A DNA stretch of 64,000 bases from Druceiella hillmani. Taxonomy: Eukaryota; Arthropoda; Insecta; Lepidoptera; Hepialidae. Made by a program: the position numbers and the translations under genes. The DNA lies in assembly GCA_039881145.1 (NCBI GenBank), contig JAYKKI010000007.1, forward strand, positions 43,438,001 through 43,502,000, given 5' to 3'. This document shows positions 47,375 to 57,985 of the stretch, in pieces (position 1 is the first letter of the stretch; every line of letters begins with the position of its first letter). The notes under the pieces are model-generated. The model was not told the origin of the DNA. It ran no database searches and saw nothing but the letters and a program-made list of their open reading frames with translations.

Positions 47375-48349
47375 ATGGGGCTCGAGCGCTGTGTACACTA
47401 CGTGAATATGCCATGATGCATTATTTTTATGGCGTTGCACGAGGGGTCGCGCGTGAAGCTGCCAGGCTTTATCGAGAGTATGCAGAAAACCAACCAGGCC
47501 CAGCAGTTAGGCGATTTCCAGACCAACCGTGTTTTTGTGAGACTGCATAATTCATTTTTAAAAGGAGCAATACTCTGCTTTCGTGGTCGAGAACTTGAAT
47601 AGTCGAACGAGGTCATGAAGACATCATATTGCAGGAAATAAGATAAGATGTAAACGTTAGTCAAAGACGACTGGAAAGGCGTACTGGGATTCCTAGATCA
47701 TCCATACAAGGGAGTGATCGCTCTAATGAACTACACCCCCATCACTGTGAAAAAGTACAAGTGCTAAAACCCGAGGATTACCCGAGAAGGGCGGCGTTTT
47801 GTAAAACAATATTAGCTAGAAATTGGGAAAATCCAATTTTTTTATAAAATTTTGTGAACGGATGAGGGCCGATATGAGGAGTTTGGCCGATTCAACATGC
47901 ATAATACTCATTACTATTCGGTAGTCAATTCACATTTGATTAGAGAATCAAGTTTCCAAGAACGATACAGCGTCAATTTGTGGAGCGGCATCATTAATAA
48001 GCAGTTTGTGGGTCCGTATGGACTACCACCATGCCTTAATGGGTCCGTATGGACTACCACCATGCCTTAATATTTAAACTTTTTATCAAATGAGTTGCCC
48101 AATCTTCTCCGCAATATCCCTTCAAGTGTGCGAGAGCGTATGTGGCTGCAGCACGACGGCGCAACGTGTTACTGTGCACTAAGAGTGAGAGAGCATCTAA
48201 ACGCACCATATCCGGAGAGATGGATCGGTCGTGGAGGTACAATCTTTGGCGCTACGATCACCGGATTTAAATCCGATCAACTTTTTTATTTGGGTAACCC
48301 CTTTCAGGAGATCGTTTACGCTCAGGAAAGTATGTCAGAACGAGGGTAG
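47375..48349 (+). pseudogene. DUF4817/DDE transposase pseudogene
   Basis: The start ATG at 47375 opens MGLERCVHYVNM, typical of this family, then shifts frame into EYAMMHYFYGVARG and AREAARLYREYA, the helix-turn-helix DUF4817 signature (usual form E-Y-A-D-M-H). A later shift gives FVRLHNSFLK. About 47660-47800 reads VSQRRLERRTGIPRSS and VLKPEDYPRRAAFC. About 47885-48040 reads HNTHYYSVVNSHLIRESSF and RYSVNLWSGIINKQFVGPYG. From 48095 comes ERMWLQHDGA (second catalytic Asp kept) and PERWIGRGG. The SPDLNP motif (third catalytic Asp) sits in another frame near 48261. The region of the first catalytic Asp is not readable. At least four frameshifts, several stops and a 31-bp exact duplication (48010-48071) break it. 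Confidence 0.75.
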
Positions 48350-48693
48350 TAACAAAAATAAGACAAAATCAAAGGCCATTTAATAGGTTGAAAAGAAACT
48401 TTTAACGGCAATGTCGTTTGTGCATTGCAAACCAAGGAAGGCATTTTGAAAATTTATTGTAAACTGTTCTTTTTATTTTTTAACAATCGTTTAATTTCTA
48501 TCAGTTTATTTTAAAAGCGCCATGTTTAATAAATACTTTTGATTATTTTGCTGTCTGATTTCGATCCCAAATTCTATGAGCACTTAATAAAAGCACTTTT
48601 TACGTTTATGGTTTATGAATACTAAGATAAATGGAAGTCTGAATTTATTTTCTGAGTAATAAAAGTAGATTTTCAAATTTACACGTCGGTACA

Positions 48694-49047
48694 GTTTTAT
48701 TTTTAGCGACTTTGTGCACGTAATGCTAATTTCTGAAGACGTTGTAATTGCTATATCATTACAATTTTATGTGTACACAATTATGACATATTAAGGTAGT
48801 TTTTAATGTCATTGGAAAATCGCCGGTGGTACATTTTTTTCATGGTGATTTTTTAATGTTTAAACAGTTTTTATGTAAATTAAACTAAACTTTACAAACA
48901 AGAATTGAAACAATGGTACAGTCGAGGCATAAACTTAAAATCTGTGCATTACATGCTAGCTACATGTGTTCTTCATTTCCACACCAAATTTTATTCGATT
49001 TAGTGGAGTAGTAAACCGACTAGCGTGGTTTATGTGACTAAATCGAG
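48694..49047. repeat. Right inverted arm of the DUF4817 transposon
   Basis: Reverse complement of 46554-46917 with scattered substitutions and indels. The arms have diverged independently, consistent with long residence without transposition. Confidence 0.85.
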
Positions 49048-49257
49048 GAATAATTGGGGTACTTGGTTTTTGCTTTTATATACAGGAATATTTGGAAAAG
49101 TCTGAAAAAAATTGTTAATTTTTCGATTAAAACTTGTTTAGTCTTCCATAAAACTAAGCTTTCTTATTCATCGTTCCATTTATGTACGTTATTCCGTTTT
49201 CTGACTCCTGAGATAGTGATTTTTCAGTTCAGGATGGCCTATTTATAGTGGTCCATT

Positions 49258-50397
49258 AATAGATACGCTCCTCACTTCAAAAGGAAGAGTTTAAAAAAAC
49301 AGACGTACGCTCATTTAATAAAATGGTGAGAAAAAAGCATTCGAATGTAACTTTTATGGAGAATATTTCGATACTTAGTTTAATAAATTAAATTTTGAGT
49401 TTACCAAAAATTAAAGACCATTTGAACGAACTAACATTACATCTAAGCAATATATCTATACAAGATAAGTTTTCTACAGCAAAATATAATCTAAAGCAGA
49501 CCACAAATTTTGATATTCGAATTTGTAGCATTATGAAACTGGAACCACCGTTTTCCAACATCAGCCTTTTTCTATAAGAATCTTAAATTTTTTGAAAACT
49601 GGAAAGAAAGACACATGATAAAATACCATGAAAATATTCTTAAAAACAACTAGTTTTAGAGAGCTGACATTTAGCAGATAAGTCTAATTGGAAGACAATT
49701 TTTTATACATTTGGTTTGTTGTATGTATAAATATAAATAAAAAAAATCATTTAAAAAATCATTTTAGTTACTTGAATTGAATAATCTTCTCCCAAATTAA
49801 TTATAATTGGCAAATGAAAATATATAATTTTTTAAAAAGTACGTATTTTTTAAACGTACTTAAAAAAGGAAAACGGAACACTTATTTTTTTCATTAGACA
49901 TACGGACAGACACTCATGGGTCTACTATACCTCCACGACAGCCTTTTTCTCAGAAACCGAAATTTGTAACAATAAACCGAAATTTGTCACAGTAATAAAG
50001 TATATTAACCTACGCACGTACGAATATTTATTTGGTAATTTTAGGGACGGCAAATTAAGCACCTACGCGAATAATTTTTTTTAATTATCTTGTAGTACGG
50101 GCTGCGTTAAAGGCTTAATTAATGTTAGGTATTAAAAGGACTTAATTTTGGGTATTTTGTCTTCAGAGATATACTGAGAAATGTGCATGAACAATATATT
50201 ATTTCTGAACTTAGTCTAAAATTATGAAAAAAATATAGATTTTTAGAAGCTCACGCAAAAGTTGTGGGAAAACTATTGCAATGATTCTTGATGTGATAAT
50301 TTTTTACATTCCCCATGGTTTTTACGCCTACGAAAGAGAGAAGGGAATACTTAGATTTATGTTTTTCTGTTTTCAGTGCCGAGAACCGTGGAAATTT
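49258..50397. other. AT-rich DNA, one short repeat
   Basis: Apart from the 'gttccgt'-family fragment at 49861 and a small cluster of 'cgaaatttgt' duplications near 49957-49990, nothing is recognised. The frame at 49395-49577 has no support. Confidence 0.5.
49861..49920 (+). repeat. Interspersed repeat, 'gttccgt' family
   Basis: 'taaaaaaggaaaacggaacacttat' followed by 'acatacggacagacactcatggg', the plus-orientation edge of the family. Confidence 0.45.
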
Positions 50398-50443
50398 GAA
50401 AGTTAGTAGTTTCATGGTTATTACCGTGAAACTACTAACTTTC
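50398..50443. repeat. Perfect hairpin, 17-bp stem, 12-nt loop
   Basis: gaaagttagtagtttca at 50398-50414 is exactly complementary to 50427-50443. Confidence 0.9.
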
Positions 50444-50764
50444 TCATTTTGTTATCCCATATATTTTGAACATATTTTACACCACATTTTTTAAATAAAT
50501 GCATTTAGCACTATAGAGGAAGTAATTAAAAGTCTGAAAAAAAAATTGTTTTTCTCATTATGTCATTTGAAAATGTTTATTTTGAGTATACAAAAATATT
50601 TACATCATACTTTTATATTCCATATTTAAAATTATATGAATTAATAAAATCTAATAGAAGATTACAGGAAAACTTTGGTGATTACATAGATCTTTTAATT
50701 TTTGAAGTATTCACTATGTTTTTAAGCTTGTAAAATGCTGGAATAAATGGAAATAAAAGCTGGT

Positions 50765-50818
50765 ATGTGTACGGAACCTTCCTAGTGCCAGTTCTACTCG
50801 TGCTTAACAGGCTTTTTT
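50765..50818 (+). repeat. Retroposon 3' terminus ('acggaacc..gtgc..gtt.tactcgtgctt.acagg')
   Basis: Matches the lepidopteran element end usually seen as 'tacggaacccttcgtgcgcgagtccgactcgcacttgaccgg', here with A/T substitutions. A second copy follows at 50922 and a poorer one at 60747. Confidence 0.55.
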
Positions 50819-50921
50819 ATATATAATTATCAAAATATATATATTTTTTAACAATTTATATTTATAAATAGATTAATGGGAATAGGTACTATGTATGCTT
50901 AAATATTTATAAGGGTCGAAA

Positions 50922-50972
50922 TGTGTAAGGAACCTTCCTAGTGCGAGTTCTACTCGTGCTTGACAGGCTTTA
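50922..50972 (+). repeat. Second copy of the same retroposon terminus
   Basis: 'gtgtaaggaaccttcctagtgcgagttctactcgtgcttgacaggc', same orientation, 157 bp after the first. The shared AT-rich spacer context suggests local duplication. Confidence 0.55.
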
Positions 50973-51284
50973 CAATGTATTGTTGTCTGAATAATTCTAG
51001 TAAAAATAATAATGTAACCCAGGTAATCGTAATTAGAGACGTCTTCGTTTATTGTGAGTAATTTTATGGGGAAATTCAGTACCAATTTTGATACGATTTT
51101 TCCCCGAGTTTTCTTCAGAGATGTGCCAACTTCATTATTTTGTATTACAAAAGATCAAACCCGATCACGAGTCAGAACCTTGAACATCGTATTAAATTAT
51201 TTGGCACATTCTCGTTACAATTTAAATAGATATTTACATCAAATAATTTTCAGGATAATATTATCACTAGATAGAAAATAAATG

Positions 51285-51316
51285 GATCCGTTACAGGACG
51301 CCTGGCAAATGTGAAA
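51285..51316. repeat. Inverted partner of the 44697 repeat
   Basis: 'ggatccgttacaggacgcctggcaaatgtgaaat' matches the reverse complement of 44693-44725 with four differences. The two lie on either side of the DUF4817 transposon. Confidence 0.6.
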
Positions 51317-51473
51317 TATTTAAATTTTTTATGTGAAACATTTTTATTTTAAAATATTTTTATTTGAACGAAATGAAAAAATCAAATTGAACTCTGCAAA
51401 AGAAAACAATTATTAAGAGAGTAAAAGAGTAAAGTTGTAAGCATTAGTAAATAATAAACAATACTGATCCGGA

Positions 51474-51583
51474 TTAAGTCGGGAAGAGCCGACAAAACGC
51501 GAAGTTGACCAAATGGGAGACAAGATGTGAAGCTGGTCAAATTAAGTCGGAAAGAGCCGACAATACACGAAGCTGGCCGAATC
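51474..51583 (+). repeat. 68-bp tandem duplication with 'aagagccgaca' motif
   Basis: 'taagtcgg(g/a)aagagccgacaa' occurs at 51475 and 51543. Within it 'gaagYtgRccRaa' occurs three times (51511, 51530 and 51570), so a shorter ancestral unit is likely. G+C is higher than around it. Confidence 0.7.
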
Positions 51584-51689
51584 AGAACATTTTAACTGTC
51601 ATCCAAACGCGCCAATAGATTTTCCTAACAATAATTTAATAAACACGTCTTGAATGCTCTGTAGCTGCAAAGCGTATATACGATTCGCC

Positions 51690-51968
51690 CCCCTCCCTTC
51701 CCCGTTTACAAACGACTTATTAACATCAAAAATGGGAATCCGACTCCGGGGCGACACCGCTCGAATAATGTACCACCTTACCTACCGCGCAATCGTAAAA
51801 AGAAATATCAAATAGTAATACAGAAGGTGGCCAACCGCAGACTCCCATATACACATGTGAAATGGTATCGTGAAAAAGCCTAGAAGCGGAAATATATTCA
51901 AATGGCATTTGCTGCGAAGCGGGATTACCCTGAGCTCTTTGCCTGCACTGTTTATGAATATATTCCAA
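51690..51968 (-). other. Moderately GC-rich patch with an 80-codon minus frame
   Basis: The frame begins MEYIHKQCRQRAQGNPASQQ and runs to a stop at 51726. It has a plausible amino-acid mix but no recognised motif or splice sites. It could be an exon or part of an unclassified insertion together with the 51474 duplication. I do not call it a gene. Confidence 0.2.
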
Positions 51969-52055
51969 CTGAAATTTAAAAATGTTCTGTTTTTGAACTG
52001 AAATTTAAAAAATGTTCTATTTTTGAACTGAAATTTAAAAATGTTCTATTTTCCA
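51964..52055 (+). repeat. 31-bp tandem repeat, three units
   Basis: 'aactgaaatttaaaaatgttct.tttttg' is repeated at about 51967, 51996 and 52027 with one-base A-run differences. Confidence 0.9.
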
Positions 52056-52444
52056 AATGTATTCGGTTAAATGTGGCGCAAGTCAGAAGAAACCATTTTC
52101 TTTTGAATAAGAGAAAAAAAAAAAATATAACCTTTATAATATCACTCACATGTCAATCCTTCTACTTGGTTCTTGCTGCCGTTTTTCCCACAAACCATTT
52201 GACGTAGAAGCTCGTACATACATATTTCAATAGTTAACCCTCAAACGTATTTGTATAGAAATTTTAGAGCGGAGCGAATTAATTAAATCGAAAAAAAAGT
52301 TGATTTTATGTGTCGCGTTGTGCAAGTTGTAAGGATTCTAACAATATTTTTTTTACTATTTAATATATTATAATAAATTGCCTGCATATTCATAAATTTT
52401 ATACAAGTGCTCTAGATGTACTATTGAAAACTTTATTACTACAT

Positions 52445-52609
52445 ATAATTGTCGCCGTGGTATGAATTAACCCGAGTTCGATTCCCGGCTACTCGCCAAG
52501 TAGGGCTGGACTGGCGTTATAGTTGGCTGTAAGGGATTGCTCTTGTAGCAATCAATCCACCATATGTATAAATTAGATACATTAAAGTAGATAAATTAAT
52601 AAATAAATA
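52445..52609 (+). mobile_element. tRNA-derived SINE, shorter copy
   Basis: 'cgagttcgattcccggc' (52472) is a near-consensus Pol III B box. The A-box half is mostly deleted relative to the 15587 copy, although 'tgtcgccgtgg' remains at the 5' edge. The body 'gtagggctggactggcg' and tail 'ggctgtaagggattgctcttgtagcaatcaatcc ... attaaagtagataaattaataaataaat' are well kept. Confidence 0.75.
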
Positions 52610-53810
52610 TTTTGACACTCCCAAGTAAACCTATATGGTATTTCTCAATAATAAAACCTATATGGTACTTCTCCTTTCTTGATTTAAATCATGAAATTTG
52701 GCAAGAAGCAAAGTCTCACAGCACAAGTGAAGAGACCCGGGGCCTCGCGGGGCTTCGCGTAGTCAAAGCCTACGGGCTTTGACAACTCGAAGCCCCGTGA
52801 TCCTAGTGATTGACCCAACAACAGACCACGGCGACGGCGAAATATGTGGCATAAATGACCGTATTTTTTGATTGCTTTGATTATTGAAATATTTGATTTT
52901 AATTTCAACTTGATACCTTCACGCGTTCCTGAAAAAAATATTCTTCTTGACAGGCTGAGAGACGGACAACTAAGTATTCTTATAAAGGGTTTCTTTTTTT
53001 TCTTTTTGAGATACGGAACTAAAAAACAAAGTAAACTTGTAAACTTTTTCCTTTTGAGGTACAGAACACAAAAAAAAAGACTGATCTTGTTGTTAGAACG
53101 AAACATAAAGTAAATAAGTAATCCTCATGCTCAAAAGTGTATGAAGCTTAAAAATTTAACCTTTATGTGGGTTTATAAAAGAATATTTTCCTAAGTATAA
53201 CTAGGTAACTTGGTAATTAATTTACATGTTGGTAGGCAAACAAAAATCTAATCATCACATAAAGGTCGCTTTGTACGCGTTTCTGACACTCGAATATAAT
53301 ATGAATTCTTGGTATATCTATTTAATTTTTATGAACTACTGCCCAAAACCAAACGATTGTATTACTAGTGATAGAAATTCTAACTTTTTAGGTTTTCAGT
53401 TTTGCATATCAATAACATTTTTGTGACAATTATCTTCGATAGGTTAGGTTATCCATAGTAAGCGACTTTTCAATCTGTCATTTCCGAGTAATAAACGCCT
53501 ATGAACAATCTGCTTTATGTAAAATTAGCCAATTTTTTGTTGTAAAAAGTTATTGAAAATCAGTAGCAAGTATGTCGTCCTATGGTTACAGCGATTTAGG
53601 AATTTTGCGACCGTTATTATACTGGGATGATGATTTCGATAATGAAAGCTGTGGTGCCCGGTGTACATATAAAATCCAAGTAAATTATACGTGTAAGCTC
53701 AGTGAGCAGATTTTAAAACTAGATTTCGGAATAATAAGAGTTCTGTTGAATTAAAATATTATAATAGTCATCATCATCAGTGACTCGACAGTCCTTGGTG
53801 GACCCTCGCC
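52610..53810. other. No gene recognised; GC hairpin near the start
   Basis: A two-stage hairpin at 52749-52796 (ggggcttcg/cgaagcccc outside, gtcaaagcc/ggctttgac inside, TACG loop) sits in a GC-rich patch at 52720-52850. A 140-codon minus frame (52684-53106) covers it but becomes low-complexity KKK/FFF upstream. At 52995-53090 two similar A/T-rich blocks 'tttttgagatacggaac' and 'cttttgaggtacagaac' follow each other. Confidence 0.45.
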
Positions 53811-54030
53811 TTCTTATGCAGACTGTTCCAATACCTTCTTCTGGGTGCCACGGTTTAACAATTTGTTATGTTGAGAGCGTCGCAAAATACTTTGTAGGCA
53901 GTCTGTCCATCTTAATTTGGGACTTCCTCTTCCTCTTGACCTAGTTGGTTTGGCCAGAAAAATTTGTGTTGTCGTTCTATCTTCCTTCATTCTAATCACA
54001 TGGCCAGCCCACTTCATACGCGTCCTGGCA
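53811..54030 (-). mobile_element. LINE fragment: C-terminal end of a reverse transcriptase polyprotein
   Basis: The minus frame 54017-53814 reads MKWAGHVIRMKEDRTT followed by RSRGRGSPKLRWTDCL, the RW.GHV.RM ... RGRP..RW.D signature at the C-terminus of many insect non-LTR ORFs. Downstream on the minus strand lies the typical 'ggtccaccaaggactgtcgag ... gatgatgatgac' end. The copy is 5'-truncated, and only this tail is present. Confidence 0.75.
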
Positions 54031-54938
54031 TAATAGTATTAATTATAATTTATTACTTCCTTCAATTATAAAAGGTATATTAATACTTGCTTATATACGA
54101 TTTAAAACTTGACATAATGGAATGCAGAGACTAATTTGCGTTGCATAATTACGCACGACTTTAACTGCTTTTATTTATATTATTCTTGATTTTGAAAAAT
54201 AAAAATATACATGCGCTACTTCAAAATTCAATAAATATTTAAATTACCTCTAATCGTATATAATTAAAATGTTTCTGTTATTATTTATTTATTTGGTGTG
54301 TGTATATATACATTTTTAATGGTGAATTTGCGATATGTATTAACTAAAAAAATCGGAGACTCGCTTGTACGGGGGTCATGGACAGAAAGCTATCTACGAC
54401 TGTCTATAGACAGTTAAAAAACATCAAAACACTTGTGGGAGATGAACGAATGCAATGCTAGTACTATAGTTTCTCACGGTGTGGCGTTTACGCACGCGCT
54501 TTCATTCAAACATGACAGTAACAAAACAAATATTTTATAAATTATAACTTTTTATGTAATTATGCTTGAAAAGTAATCCATGTGTCCTGTTTTTGTTTTG
54601 TGAATAGTTAATGTAAATGGTAAAAGCACTAGAAGGCATTTTTGGATCAATTTGACTGAAAATATTGACAATTCTAATTTCAAAAACTCCGCGTCTATAC
54701 GAACTGCCGGTCTACGTACGACTGATTTGAACAAAATAGAACTAGGTCAATTGGACCTGGTTTAGGCGGATCACGCACCATTTAAACGTACCGTATCTTT
54801 CCTTTTTACATCGCTGCGATTATCTTAGATCTACGTCTATAGCTATCTACGTCGATGCATAGATAAAATATATGTTTTTGACGTTAATCAAATAGATTAT
54901 AAGAGTAGGTGTAATTTATTGGAGGTAATTAATTTATA
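54031..54938. other. No gene recognised
   Basis: Patches at 54345-54500 and 54680-54800 are less AT-rich, without splice-flanked frames. A small inverted pair 'gactgtctatagacagt' lies at 54397. Confidence 0.45.
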
Positions 54939-55020
54939 TTTTCAGAGGTCCGTAACGAAATAAGGAACTTTCATTATTACATTATGTTATCCATCTGTCT
55001 GTCCGTCCGTCTATCACGAC
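54939..55020 (+). repeat. Interspersed repeat, 'gttccgt' family
   Basis: 'tttcagaggtccgtaacgaaataaggaac' then 'catctgtctgtccgtccgtctatcacg', the best-preserved member of the family in this window. Confidence 0.55.
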
Positions 55021-55335
55021 TCTAAATTTTTACATTTTTATACCTATGTGTTTGATTTTTTTAAGTAGATATTTTATTTGTAGATATCAGTTAATACTTA
55101 TCAAAATAAAATATATGCCCATATAAGAAATTTAGTGGGAGGCATTTTTTACACATTCCATTAAATAGACAATGAACTCTGAACAGGTATGCCAAACTAA
55201 AATTGAGGTCCAAGTTATAAGTTTTAATTTTTAAGCCTTGTGTACGAAATATTAAGCTGCAGAATAACGTACAATGCGCATCCCCTAATTTTTAAACCAT
55301 GTGGCCGTAAAATGTCAAAAAATCTATATATTACC

Positions 55336-55645
55336 ATTTAATTTCGCTTAAGTCTCATAATTTTATCCTTTCATTTTTTCGTCAATTTCGCTGAATTATC
55401 ATCATTTTATTTCGCTTAAGTCTCATAATTTTATCCTTTCATTTTTTCGTCAATTTCGCTGAATTATCATCATTTTATTTCGCTTAAGTCTCATAATTTT
55501 ATCCTTTCATTTTTTCGTCAATTTCGCTGAATTATCATCATTTTATTTCGCTTAAGTCTCATAATTTTATCCTTTCATTTTTTCGTCAATTTCGCTGAAT
55601 TATCATCATTATATATCGCTTAAGTTTTATAATTTTATTTCACTT
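55336..55645 (+). repeat. 68-bp tandem array, 4.4 units
   Basis: 'gtcaatttcgctgaattatc' occurs at 55381, 55449, 55517 and 55585, exact 68-bp steps. The full units are identical or nearly so, while the flanking partial unit (55609-55645) is diverged, a pattern of recent homogenisation of the core. Confidence 0.95.
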
Positions 55646-56394
55646 AAGTTTCATCACCGGTAACAAAAGATCTAGATAACTATGGAACTCCACATTGCGC
55701 GTATTCCAGTTTTGTTTACGAAGACCGGATTTTACACGTGCACTAGAAGAGTATCAAACAAGAGAAAATTTCCGCCTTAAGAACCTTTATTCTTTTATGA
55801 ATCCTAAATAATTATGAAGAAACGTAACATCAAAATTGTGAGGATCTATATTATTTAGTGTGATAATACGAATATAGTAGAAACTATTAAAGTTGGAACA
55901 CAAGACACGTTATATAAAAATTTCACGTGTCCTAATGACAGTTGAGAGTCTGGCCGTGCTCCATATCGTATTCTAAGAGCATTCCACTCGTGAGATAATG
56001 AATAGCTGTATTAACAAGAATATATAATGTAGTATTACATCACAGCTTATTATAGACAAACTTTTAAAAGAAAATTTACATAAGATGAATTTGTAAACAA
56101 AATAATGTCGAACGTTTCGAAGTACAAGGAAGGATAAGATTTAAGAGTTGTAAATTTTATTCAGGATCAGTTTCTATTATAGCTGTAGCAGATTGTGCAG
56201 AGTGGAGTTCCATTAGAGTAATAGTTAACTGTTAGACATCGAGCCAATACTTAAGTATTCGACAGGACGTATCCGCAGCGCTGCGATCTGTCGAACAGTT
56301 CAGTAGCTGATTTAAATGTGCTGGTCGTGCACAAACAGTTTATGTATACCCTAAAATGTCATAAAATTTGGTAGAGCTAGTTTCTTTTACAATT
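55646..56394. other. AT-rich DNA, nothing recognised
   Basis: No exon, repeat or array is recognised. Confidence 0.5.
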
Positions 56395-56745
56395 AACCCA
56401 ATGATACCTATGGTTTCTAGCTGTTATTAGTTGATGAACACTCGGTCACTTTTAGCACTAATTCCACGATATTATGCTTTTCAGCTGCTATTAGTTGATA
56501 AAGTATCATAGGTATTTTTCCATTAGCACGACGATATTATGTTTTTTAGCTGCTGTTAGTTGTCAAACCTTTGGTGACTTTTACCCTTAACATGGAGGTA
56601 TTATGTTTTCAAGTTGCTATTATTTGCTGAAAGTGTAGAAAATGTTACCATTAACAGGATGTTTCCCAGCTGCTATCAATTGCCGAAGGGTTCTGCTACT
56701 TTTGGACTTTAATGCTATAGTTCAAAAGTCTCTATAGGTCATTAA
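56395..56745 (+). repeat. Degenerate 65-bp tandem array, five units
   Basis: 'agctgctattagttg' or variants occur at 56419, 56483, 56548, 56612 and 56668, each followed by '...ttttagcactaattccacgatattatg'-like sequence. Unit identity is perhaps 65-75%. Confidence 0.75.
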
Positions 56746-57184
56746 TTATTTTTTGTAAAATTTATTAAAGCCATATATGGGTCTAGTAACCAAAGAGCAG
56801 CGAAATAAGAGGAGAGAAACCAAAAAGAGAAAAGGTTATAAAATGTATATTCATCTCAAGTTGATTCATTAATAAAGTTCTTAGTTAGCGCCGCTGTATT
56901 GTGGGCGCTTGAAGGACCTGAGGATGCATTAATAATTCCGGAAGTAGTACGGGAACATTTAGGGCAACAACATCTACTCTTCTGTTGCCAATAATATTTT
57001 TGGTGTCTGATAGTGTAAAACTTTGTGATTAGGATCTGGTAATATAAACAAGGATTTGAAACTTCTTTACTGATAAATCATCGGAAACACTAAATTTAAA
57101 CTGCATCTTTAGCGAATACAAAATACGTAATAGTTACGTAATTTTTTAGTCTACTAAAAAGTATATATAGTATCCCTATTTATA
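56746..57184. other. No gene recognised
   Basis: A less AT-rich patch at 56880-56960 has no supported frame. Confidence 0.5.
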
Positions 57185-57189
57185 AATAT

Positions 57190-57375
57190 TAATTGCTAGC
57201 TGTGCCTACGACTTCATTTGCGTGTAATTAGGAAAAAAAAAATTTCTCTCTTATATATTGCTCCTGGGAATATACTATGACCATACAAAATTTCATCAAA
57301 ATCCGTACAATAGATTTTGCGTGATACCCGCTCAAATTAACATACAGAAAGACAGACAAATATTTAAAAAAATTA
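57190..57375 (+). mobile_element. RTE-type LINE 3' end
   Basis: 'attgctagctgtgcctacgacttcatttgcgtg' followed 60-120 bp later by 'caaaatttcatcaaaatccgtacaatagattttgcgtgat' and 'aacatacagaaagacagacaaat'. These are the ordered landmarks of the abundant lepidopteran RTE/BovB-like tail. The triplicated unit at 20489 carries the first landmark only. Confidence 0.65.
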
Positions 57376-57911
57376 TTTTCCTAAAATTGCTATATTTCTA
57401 GCTTCTGTTAACATTCTATACGTTAAATCAATCACTTTTATGAATATTCTAAATGTACAGAATTCACTCTGTTACAATTTTATTATATGTATAGATTTTC
57501 ATCATCTAAATATATTGCTTACTCTATATTTCATAGGCGTAAGACAAACAACTTGTTTGACTGTCATTTCCCTTTTATTTATTAAAGGAAGTGGATAGAC
57601 ATAAATGCCGGCTATTTTTTAGAGTTTTTACGTACGTGTTTAGAACTTGCAGTGGAGGATGATATACTCTCAAACAGTTTGAAGATATCTCGCAAAAGAC
57701 GCTATATTACCAGAAATTTTCGAATGTATTTTAAAGTTTTTTTCGTGAGCAACAAAATTTTTCATCCCCGCTATATTTTATGTGCGAGAAGGTAATTAAA
57801 ATAATATTTTTCTTAATTTCTATTCGTTAACGTAATTCGATTAGGTCTTTCAATAAAAAAAATTACGATAAGTCTTAGACTGAAAGAGTAATGATGCCAT
57901 ATATGAACATA
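57376..57911. other. AT-rich DNA, nothing recognised
   Basis: Nothing with exon or repeat character is seen. Confidence 0.5.
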
Positions 57912-57985
57912 CTCACGAACAGACTGACAGACGGACATTGTAGAAATTCTTAGGAGTTCCATTTTTGCCATTCGGCTTACAAAAG
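57912..57985 (-). repeat. Interspersed repeat, 'gttccgt' family
   Basis: 'cacgaacagactgacagacgg ... taggagttccatttttgccattcggcttac' is the minus-orientation end of the family. Confidence 0.5.

Larger units (their letters stand above)
46421..49257 (+). mobile_element. Decayed mariner-related transposon with DUF4817-type transposase and long TIRs
   Basis: Inverted arms of about 360 bp (46554-46917 and 48694-49047) are roughly 80-85% complementary. They enclose a transposase pseudogene on the plus strand. Outside the arms lie terminal modules 'cagagtgacccatttatagtgg' (46421) and 'aggatggcctatttatagtgg' (near 49231-49251). Each is itself close to palindromic, which explains why they read as direct rather than inverted copies. 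The outer segments between arm and end differ in length (about 100 versus 175 bp). The whole is about 2.8 kb. The copy is old and cannot move by itself. Confidence 0.75.

Noticed and set aside
52445..52609. tRNA gene around gttcgattcc
   Set aside because: The 5' half is deleted and the sequence continues into a SINE body and A-rich tail.
52684..53106. 140-codon minus-strand frame
   Set aside because: Contains poly-K and poly-F low-complexity stretches and passes through a GC hairpin; no splice or domain support.
53814..54017. Independent small gene (67 codons, minus)
   Set aside because: The sequence is the conserved C-terminal tail of a non-LTR retrotransposon polyprotein, so it is annotated as a LINE fragment.
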